The notes under the pieces: model-generated
What the model was told of the DNA's origin: nothing
The model's input: the letters and a program-made list of their open reading frames with translations, nothing else
Database searches by the model: none
In this document: one piece after another, positions 1 through 5,401 of the stretch
Layout of the letters: each line of letters begins with the position of its first letter
Position numbering within the stretch: position 1 is the first letter of the stretch
Assembly (NCBI GenBank): GCA_023425615.1
Contig: JAFACJ010000904.1
Span: forward strand, 1-5,401
Direction of reading: 5' to 3'
Length of the DNA: 5,401 nucleotides
Source of the DNA: Actinomycetes bacterium
Lineage (GTDB): Bacteria; Actinomycetota; Actinomycetes; Streptosporangiales; Streptosporangiaceae
Position numbers and translations under genes: made by a program

Positions 1-1547
<1,547 letters not shown>

Positions 1548-2537
1548 TCACCCGGGGGTGTCGGCCAGCGTTCCTGCCGCCTTCACGCAGTGGGCGAGTG
1601 CCTGCCGGACATAGCGCTGCGAAGCGCCCGCCAGGCCGCACTCGGGGGTCACCACCACCTGGCGGGACAGGCTCTCGGCACCGAAACCCAGCCGCCGCCA
1701 CAGCTCGCGGACGGGCTGGACGGACTTGGCGGGCTCCGGCAGCCGGGAGTCGACGCCGGGCACCACCCCGAAGAAGAACGCGACGCCGTCCTCGATCGCC
1801 TCGCCGATGGCCTCGTCGCCCCTGGCGGAGATCGCCGAGGGCGCCACCGACAGGCCGCGCGCGCCCGCGCCCAGCAGCACGGGGAACGGGACGTCGCGGG
1901 CGCAGCAGTGCACGATCGGGAAGGCGTCGGCGGCCTCCAGCACCTGCCGCAGCCCCTCCTGCGCCACCGGCGCGGCCACCGAGCGCAGGGTGCGAAAGCC
2001 GCTGGCCGTGGGGACCCGCCCGGCCAGCACGGACGGCAGGGCGGGCTCGTCCACCTGGAGCAGGATCTGCGCGTCCGGCAGCCGCCGCCGCACCTCGGCC
2101 ACATGCCCGCGCACGCCCTCGGCCAGCGAGGCGATGAGGTCGCGGACGGCGCCGGCGTCGCGCAGCGCCCGCTCTCCGGCGGGCAGCTCGATCGAGGCCG
2201 CCAGCGTCCACGGACCGCAGACCTGGAGTTTGACCGGGCCCTGCGGCGCCCGCTCCTCCAGCAGGTCAAGATCCCACCGCAGATAGTCGCGGGCGCGCCG
2301 CAGGTCGACGCCGGGGCGGTCGGCGAAGCGCCAGCCGGACGGCTGGAGGTGCACGGGCAGCTCCACCAGCAGCGCGGCGCCGCGGCCGATCATGTCGGCG
2401 CCCGGACCGCGGCCGGGCAGTTCGGGCAGGTGCGGCAGGGGCAGCTCACCGAACACGACCTCGGTGACCTCGGCCGCGTCCGTTCCCGGATACGACCCCA
2501 CTCCCGTCGCGCTCGCCTCAGGCCAGGGAAGACTCAC
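1548..2537 (-). CDS. MetE C-terminal-domain protein (methionine synthase-like methyltransferase)
   Basis: A 329-residue protein matching only the C-terminal catalytic barrel of cobalamin-independent methionine synthase; full MetE is about 750 residues. Visible landmarks are a nucleotide-rich-loop-like N-terminus TGVGSYPGTD (residues 11-20), QVCGPWTLA (105-113), LLQVDEPALP (159-168, the conserved Asp-Glu of MetE), IVHCCARDVP (208-217) and VTPECGL (296-302). By alignment with E. coli MetE, zinc ligands His, Cys and Cys correspond to H210, C212 and C300. The Glu ligand position (ITIET in MetE) falls on LSVAP and appears to be Ala232. Known family role: methyl transfer to a thiol such as homocysteine. 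Without the folate-binding N-terminal half, the methyl donor is unclear and may be a corrinoid, as proposed for other short MetE proteins. The start was set at GTG 2537 because GGGAGA lies 9 nt upstream; the ATG at 2546 abuts that box. Probably followed by ligA in one operon. Confidence 0.85.
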   Translation of the reverse strand: MSLPWPEASATGVGSYPGTDAAEVTEVVFGELPLPHLPELPGRGPGADMIGRGAALLVELPVHLQPSGWRFADRPGVDLRRARDYLRWDLDLLEERAPQGPVKLQVCGPWTLAASIELPAGERALRDAGAVRDLIASLAEGVRGHVAEVRRRLPDAQILLQVDEPALPSVLAGRVPTASGFRTLRSVAAPVAQEGLRQVLEAADAFPIVHCCARDVPFPVLLGAGARGLSVAPSAISARGDEAIGEAIEDGVAFFFGVVPGVDSRLPEPAKSVQPVRELWRRLGFGAESLSRQVVVTPECGLAGASQRYVRQALAHCVKAAGTLADTPG

Positions 2538-2546
2538 ACAGCCCAT

Positions 2547-2552
2547 TCTCCC
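2547..2552 (-). promoter_or_regulatory. Ribosome binding site deciding the MetE-like start
   Basis: The minus strand reads GGGAGA here. It touches the ATG at 2546, leaving no spacer, but stands 9 nt before the GTG at 2537. This makes the GTG, three codons further in, the better start. Confidence 0.5.
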
Positions 2553-2569
2553 GCGCCGGGGCAGTGCCC

Positions 2570-2575
2570 TATCCT
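2570..2575 (+). promoter_or_regulatory. -10 box of a probably leaderless lipoprotein transcript
   Basis: TATCCT fits the actinobacterial TAnnnT -10 pattern and lies 7 nt before the A of the lipoprotein ATG (2583). That would place transcription initiation at the start codon itself. No Shine-Dalgarno sequence precedes this ATG, which agrees with a leaderless mRNA. No clear -35 hexamer is visible. Confidence 0.45.
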
Positions 2576-2582
2576 GCGCGCC

Positions 2583-3140
2583 ATGCGCGCACGCCTGATG
2601 CTCGCGGCCTGCCTCCTCCTGGCGACGGCCTGCGGCGGGTACTCCCCTCCAGGCTCCCTGACGCTGCGGGAGCTCCCCCGCCCCGACGCCTGCGGGAGGC
2701 TCCCCGCCGAGGCCGTCGAGAAGGCCCTCGGCGCCAGGCCGAAGGACTGCCTGACCGACGCGCGGGAGGAGACCTACGGCGTCAGGTTCAGCGGCGCCGT
2801 GAAGAAGAAGGCGGTCGCGCTCGTCGTGTCCTACCAGCGCCGGTACGCGATGAAGACCGGCCTGGACCTGTGGGAGGTCTACGGCGTTCCCGAGGGCGAG
2901 AAGGTGTCCCTCATCGGGGTGGGCGAGGGCGCCCTTTTCGACCCGGACTCCGCGACCCTGACCGCCGTCTCCGAGCGCCTGCTCATCACGGTGGGCGTCC
3001 AGTCCGCCGCGCCGGTGCCGCGGGAGGGGCTCGCCGAACGGCTGCTGCCCGTGCTGGAGGCGGCGCTGGAACTCGTCCGCGACGCCGGGGGCGCTCCTTC
3101 ACCCGGAGCGCTTCACCCTGGTGACAAGCCTGTTTCTTAG
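2583..3140 (+). CDS. Small secreted lipoprotein of unknown function
   Basis: A 185-residue protein with a lipoprotein signal peptide: Arg2 and Arg4, a hydrophobic core LMLAACLLLATA, and lipobox LATAC with the lipidated cysteine at residue 17. It is therefore expected to be anchored on the outer face of the cytoplasmic membrane. The mature part starts GGYSPPGS and contains Cys37 and Cys56, which could form a disulphide. It then has a KKKAVALVVSYQRRY strand, the segment VSLIGVGEGALF (residues 108-119), and a strand-like LTAVSERLLITVGV (126-139) before a C-terminal helix ending near residue 166 and a Pro/Gly-rich tail. The Cys pair plus a GxGxxA segment followed by a beta strand resembles the DUF3558-type or sensor-like lipoproteins common in actinobacteria, but this is a resemblance, not an identification. 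It is divergent from the MetE-like gene, with 45 bp between starts. Its substrate and role are unknown. Confidence 0.85.
   Translation: MRARLMLAACLLLATACGGYSPPGSLTLRELPRPDACGRLPAEAVEKALGARPKDCLTDAREETYGVRFSGAVKKKAVALVVSYQRRYAMKTGLDLWEVYGVPEGEKVSLIGVGEGALFDPDSATLTAVSERLLITVGVQSAAPVPREGLAERLLPVLEAALELVRDAGGAPSPGALHPGDKPVS
3088..3114 (+). repeat. Hairpin and tandem octamer at the 3' end of the lipoprotein gene
   Basis: GCGCTCC (3091-3097) and GGAGCGC (3105-3111) form a perfect 7-bp stem around a 7-nt loop, extendable by two G-U pairs and one G-C pair. The octamer CTTCACCC occurs at 3097-3104 and again at 3111-3118, 14 bp apart. The hairpin lies inside the coding region, about 24 bp before the stop codon, and no T-run follows immediately, so it is not a canonical terminator. 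Confidence 0.45.
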
Positions 3141-3168
3141 AGTTTTCATATTAATATCGGCATTTTTT

Positions 3169-3197
3169 CGGACATGGAATGTGAGCCACGTTACTCT
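3169..3197 (+). promoter_or_regulatory. Candidate promoter of the SemiSWEET gene
   Basis: CGGACA at 3169-3174 matches four of six bases of the TTGACA -35 consensus, including the GACA core. A 17-bp spacer leads to TACTCT at 3192-3197, which fits TAnnnT. Transcription would start near 3204, giving a leader of about 73 nt. The AT-rich upstream sequence could act as an UP-like element. This is pattern-based only. Confidence 0.35.
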
Positions 3198-3214
3198 CAT
3201 GGAACGGTCCCATG
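3198..3214. repeat. Inverted repeat at the predicted transcription start (operator candidate)
   Basis: CATGG (3198-3202) and CCATG (3210-3214) form a 5-bp inverted repeat around a 7-nt centre, directly after the candidate -10 box and covering the predicted start site. GGAACG also recurs at 3201-3206 and 3222-3227, 21 bp apart, which is two helical turns. Either could be a repressor site; both are short enough to be chance. Confidence 0.3.
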
Positions 3215-3276
3215 GCGAAAGGGAACGCTCTACCCACCCCCCTGCCCCACGAAGAAGTGAAGGGTTTCGCGAGACG

Positions 3277-3570
3277 ATGACGGTCCTCGGCCTCCTTGCG
3301 GGCGCGCTCACCACCGGCTGCTGGCTCCCCCAGCTCCTGCGCAGCTGGCGCACCCGGTCCACCGACGACTTCTCCTGGGCCTACCTCAGCCTGCTCATGT
3401 GCGGTGTCGGCCTGTGGCTGGCCTACGGTCTGGTCAGCGGAGACCTGGCGATCACCGTGGCGAACGCGCTGACCTTCCTCGCCCTGCTGACCATCGCCGG
3501 GCTGAAGACTCAGGCGGCGGGCGAGGCGGAGGAGATCGTCGCCGAGCCCAGCACGGTGTCGCCCTCGTAG
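3277..3570 (+). CDS. SemiSWEET / PQ-loop family small membrane protein
   Basis: A 97-residue protein with the size and shape of a bacterial SemiSWEET, which works as a homodimer in the cytoplasmic membrane and allows sugar movement down a gradient. Three hydrophobic segments are visible at roughly residues 3-21, 36-53 and 58-76. The PQ motif is [20 protein letters not shown] (residues 16-35), followed by LWLAYG (46-51) and [10 protein letters not shown] (59-68). Trp47 and Asn63 fall where SemiSWEETs place their substrate-lining Trp and Asn. An acidic tail of about 20 residues follows the third helix. The ATG at 3277 was chosen because it opens directly into the first helix. A GTG at 3121 in the same frame would add 52 residues with atypical codon use. 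The last 61 bp overlap the 3' end of mnmA on the other strand. The sugar substrate cannot be inferred, and a non-sugar PQ-loop transporter is possible. Confidence 0.85.
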   Translation: MTVLGLLAGALTTGCWLPQLLRSWRTRSTDDFSWAYLSLLMCGVGLWLAYGLVSGDLAITVANALTFLALLTIAGLKTQAAGEAEEIVAEPSTVSPS

Positions 3571-4577
3571 AGCACCGCGGCCTGGCCCGGGGCCACGCCC
3601 CGGGCCGGGGTCAGCAGCCGCAGCCGCAGCACGCCGTCACGCACCCGCGGCTCGCAGTCGTGGACCGCACCGTGGGCGCGCAGCTGCACCTGGCAGCGCT
3701 CGGGCAGCCAGCCCTCCAGGCCGATCAGGCGCTCCCCGACGATCTCCACGACGTCCAGCGCCTCGCGCGGGCCGACCCGCACGGTGTTGGTGACCGGCGA
3801 GATGTCCAGCACGTACCGCGGCCTGCCGTCGGGCGCCGGGGTGCCGATCCGCAGCCCCTTGCGCTGGCCCACGGTGAAGGCGTACGCGCCCTCGTGCTCG
3901 CCGACGACACGCCCCTCCTCGTCCACGATCGGGCCCTTCTCGGCGCCCAGCCGCCCGGCCAGGAACGCCCGGGTGTCCCCGTCCGCGATGAAGCAGATGT
4001 CGTGGCTGTCTGGCTTGTCGGCCACCTGGAGCCCGCGGCGCTCGGCCTCGTGCCGGATGTCGGCCTTGGTGGTGTCGCCCAGCGGGAAGAGCGCGTGCCG
4101 CAGCTGCTCGCGGGTGCAGACGGCCAGCACGTACGACTGGTCCTTGCCCTCGTCCACGCCGCGCCGCAGCACGCCGTCACGCACCTGCGCGTAGTGCCCG
4201 GTGCAGACGGCGTCGAAGCCCAGCGCCAGCGCCCGGTCCAGCAGCGCGGCGAACTTGATCTTCTCGTTGCAGCGCAGGCACGGGTTGGGGGTGCGCCCCG
4301 CGGCGTACTCGGCGACGAAGTCGGCGACCACGTCGTGCTCGAACCGCTCGGCCATGTCCCAGACGTAGAAGGGGATGCCGATCACGTCGGCGGCGCGGCG
4401 GGCGTCACGCGAGTCCTCGATGGTGCAGCAGCCGCGCGCCCCCGTCCGGTGGGACCTGGGGTTGCTGGACAGGGCCATGTGCACGCCGGTGACGTCGTGG
4501 CCCGCCTCGGCCACCCGGGCCGCGGCGACCGCCGAGTCGACGCCGCCCGACATGGCGGCAAGCACGCGAAGAGTCAT
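3510..4577 (-). CDS. mnmA: tRNA-specific 2-thiouridylase MnmA
   Basis: MnmA makes 2-thiouridine at the wobble position U34 of tRNA-Lys, -Glu and -Gln in the cytoplasm: it adenylates the base with ATP and inserts sulphur relayed from a cysteine desulphurase. The 355-residue product is full length for the family. It has the PP-loop SGGVDS (residues 10-15), [13 protein letters not shown] (49-61), [14 protein letters not shown] (96-109) with catalytic Cys100, TGHYAQ (126-131), [11 protein letters not shown] (187-197) with the second catalytic Cys195, and the C-terminal barrel segments [10 protein letters not shown] and YVLDI. The start at ATG 4577 sits just before the PP-loop as in homologues; a TAnnnT box lies 9 nt upstream and there is no clear Shine-Dalgarno sequence. 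No desulphurase gene lies directly upstream, since the neighbour there is divergent, so the sulphur donor must be encoded elsewhere. Its last 61 bp overlap the SemiSWEET gene. Confidence 0.97.
   Translation of the reverse strand: MTLRVLAAMSGGVDSAVAAARVAEAGHDVTGVHMALSSNPRSHRTGARGCCTIEDSRDARRAADVIGIPFYVWDMAERFEHDVVADFVAEYAAGRTPNPCLRCNEKIKFAALLDRALALGFDAVCTGHYAQVRDGVLRRGVDEGKDQSYVLAVCTREQLRHALFPLGDTTKADIRHEAERRGLQVADKPDSHDICFIADGDTRAFLAGRLGAEKGPIVDEEGRVVGEHEGAYAFTVGQRKGLRIGTPAPDGRPRYVLDISPVTNTVRVGPREALDVVEIVGERLIGLEGWLPERCQVQLRAHGAVHDCEPRVRDGVLRLRLLTPARGVAPGQAAVLYEGDTVLGSATISSASPAA
3581..3609 (+). terminator. Strong GC hairpin just after SemiSWEET, inside mnmA
   Basis: GGCCCGGGGC (3584-3593) and GCCCCGGGCC (3597-3606) form a perfect 10-bp stem with a 3-nt loop; one T-G and two C-G pairs extend it to 13 bp. 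It begins 11 bp after the SemiSWEET stop codon, where an intrinsic terminator is expected. No T-run follows, but hairpins without U-tails are proposed as terminators in actinobacteria. The same bases encode ARGVAPGQ of MnmA, so the palindrome may only reflect codon choice. Confidence 0.4.
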
Positions 4578-4586
4578 GGTACGGCC

Positions 4587-4592
4587 AGGATA
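4587..4592 (-). promoter_or_regulatory. -10 box of mnmA (near-leaderless)
   Basis: The minus strand reads TATCCT here, ending 9 nt before the mnmA ATG. Initiation about 7 nt downstream would leave an untranslated leader of only a few bases, consistent with the missing Shine-Dalgarno sequence. It is the same hexamer as before the lipoprotein gene. Confidence 0.4.
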
Positions 4593-4628
4593 TCGGGCGA
4601 GGCAGCCGCGTGGACCCGCGCGAAGGCT

Positions 4629-4634
4629 TAGCAT
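4629..4634 (+). promoter_or_regulatory. -10 box of the rightmost gene
   Basis: TAGCAT fits TAnnnT and ends 10 nt before the ATG at 4645, so the transcript would start a few bases before it. It overlaps the alternative ATG at 4633, so if this is the promoter that upstream start is not used. No good -35 hexamer is visible at the right distance. Confidence 0.35.
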
Positions 4635-4644
4635 GGTCGGCGAT

Positions 4645-5401
4645 ATGGGCATCTTCAAGCGATCGCGTGGTAACGCGCCTGCGGCTGCGGCCATCGGCGC
4701 GTTCTGGGAGCACTGGCCCCGGCTGCGGGCCGGGATCGAGGAAGCGGCCGGTGACCTCCCGGACGCCCTGCGGGATGAGCTCGACGGGCTCGTCCGCCAG
4801 ATCCACCCCGAGCTGGCCTGGGAGCTGGACGCCGAGCACCGCGTCCTCACCCTCACCGGCGGCGGGCTCGCCGAACCGCGCGGCCTCGCCGAGCGCTGGC
4901 GCAAGAAGCGCCCCCGGCGCGACCCCTGGACGTTCCACGCGGCCCGCCAGGCGGCGCCCGACCTGCTCGCCGGCAAGCTCGACCTCGGCGGCCACGAGTT
5001 CGACCTCTCCTATGTCAAGCTCGGCATGCGGGTCGACCAGTCGCGGGCCCGCGTCGACATCTCGGCCTACCACCCCGACTTCCTGTTCGTCGACGAGGAC
5101 ACGCGCCTGCGCGTCGCCTTCCGGGTGCTGGACCTGGCCCTGGGCGAGGACGACGTGGCCCGCTGGATCGGCGAGGTGACCCTGGCCGTCGAGCCGCCCA
5201 TCGACTCCCTGCCGCCCGCGCTCCTGGCCTCGGTCGTGGAGCAGATAGCCGAACCTTTTAAGCAGGGGGCGTGGCTCACGGGCGAGGGCCGCACCCCGCG
5301 AGGACACCCCGCCCACCTGGCGGTCCGCTTCCCGCTGCACCGCCAGGACCACCCGCTGTGCGACGTCCACGTCGCCCTCACCCTGCCGTACGCGCACAGC
5401 A
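4645..5401 (+). CDS. Uncharacterised soluble protein, partial (C-terminus beyond right edge)
   Basis: 252 residues are visible and the frame is still open at the right edge. There is no signal peptide or membrane segment, so it is probably cytoplasmic. It begins with a basic stretch [10 protein letters not shown], an Ala-rich linker, and FWEHW (residues 20-24), followed by a helix and [11 protein letters not shown] (52-62). Later come a basic patch [13 protein letters not shown] (83-95), [17 protein letters not shown] (115-131), ISAYHPDF (139-146), [17 protein letters not shown] (162-178) and [13 protein letters not shown] at the edge. The layout recalls uncharacterised actinobacterial proteins with an N-terminal FWxW segment and an HPxLxWEL motif, but I do not recognise a named family or active site. 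It is divergent from mnmA, with 67 bp between starts. An ATG at 4633 in the same frame, with GAAGG 6 nt upstream, is a real alternative start adding MVGD. Confidence 0.85.
   Translation, partial: MGIFKRSRGNAPAAAAIGAFWEHWPRLRAGIEEAAGDLPDALRDELDGLVRQIHPELAWELDAEHRVLTLTGGGLAEPRGLAERWRKKRPRRDPWTFHAARQAAPDLLAGKLDLGGHEFDLSYVKLGMRVDQSRARVDISAYHPDFLFVDEDTRLRVAFRVLDLALGEDDVARWIGEVTLAVEPPIDSLPPALLASVVEQIAEPFKQGAWLTGEGRTPRGHPAHLAVRFPLHRQDHPLCDVHVALTLPYAHS

Larger units (their letters stand above)
3141..3276. other. AT-rich intergenic gap between lipoprotein and SemiSWEET genes
   Basis: The first 60 or so bases are strikingly AT-rich for this genome. They hold a perfect 10-bp palindrome ATATTAATAT (3148-3157) and a run of six T (3163-3168). 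The right-hand part returns to normal composition and includes a C-rich tract (about 3230-3248) and a weak ribosome binding site AAGGG (3260-3264) 12 nt before the SemiSWEET ATG. I see no convincing gene here. A reading frame does run through the gap into the SemiSWEET gene, but its codon use is unlike the neighbours. Confidence 0.6.

Noticed and set aside
3148..3168. ATATTAATAT palindrome followed by T6 as an intrinsic terminator of the lipoprotein gene
   Set aside because: The palindrome has no room for a loop and only A-T pairs, so an RNA hairpin would be very weak.
3230..3248. G-rich minus-strand tract resembling a G-quadruplex
   Set aside because: Only three separate runs of three or more G are present, one of them long, so a standard three-tetrad quadruplex lacks its fourth run.
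3121..3276. In-frame N-terminal extension of SemiSWEET from a GTG at 3121, with a hydrophobic stretch MTSLFLRVFILISAFF
   Set aside because: Codons here are AT-rich and unlike the neighbours, the extended protein would be too long for a SemiSWEET, and the stretch holds a good promoter candidate. It is better read as intergenic.
4578..4976. Minus-strand extension of mnmA by about 130 codons upstream of the ATG at 4577
   Set aside because: It lies opposite the rightmost gene, is Arg/Ser-rich without family similarity, and MnmA proteins begin a few residues before the PP-loop.
4405..5397. 330-codon minus-strand frame over the rightmost gene and mnmA start
   Set aside because: It is in a shadow frame with low-complexity composition; the plus-strand frame has a normal protein composition and a sensible start.

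Overview
The window is high-GC DNA with actinobacterial features: strong G/C bias at third codon positions, GTG and TTG starts, near-leaderless gene starts, and protein variants that read as actinomycete. LigA and MnmA look like those of Streptomyces/Streptosporangium-type organisms, but the exact family cannot be fixed from this much sequence. I see no mobile element, CRISPR array, tRNA or rRNA. It looks like an ordinary chromosomal housekeeping neighbourhood.

Layout, left to right. (1) The minus strand carries the N-terminal two thirds of NAD-dependent DNA ligase (ligA), cut by the left edge. (2) Upstream of it on the same strand, 72 bp away, is a short MetE-like protein with only the C-terminal catalytic domain of cobalamin-independent methionine synthase; the two could be co-transcribed. 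(3) Divergent from it, with 45 bp between the starts, is a small secreted lipoprotein on the plus strand. (4) An AT-rich 136-bp gap follows, with a plausible promoter and an inverted repeat at the predicted start site. (5) Next is a 97-residue SemiSWEET/PQ-loop membrane protein on the plus strand. (6) Convergent to it, overlapping its 3' end by 61 bp, is mnmA (tRNA 2-thiouridylase) on the minus strand. (7) Divergent from mnmA is an unrecognised soluble protein on the plus strand, cut by the right edge.

The minus strand holds core functions: tRNA thiolation, a probable methyl-transfer enzyme, and DNA replication/repair. The plus-strand lipoprotein and SemiSWEET sit between mnmA and the MetE-like gene and look like lineage-specific insertions. 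The most distinctive points are the coding overlap between SemiSWEET and mnmA, a strong hairpin inside mnmA placed where a SemiSWEET terminator would be, the MetE-like protein lacking the usual Glu zinc ligand, and the recurrent TAnnnT boxes 7 to 10 nt ahead of start codons. I found no convincing evidence of an entirely new system.
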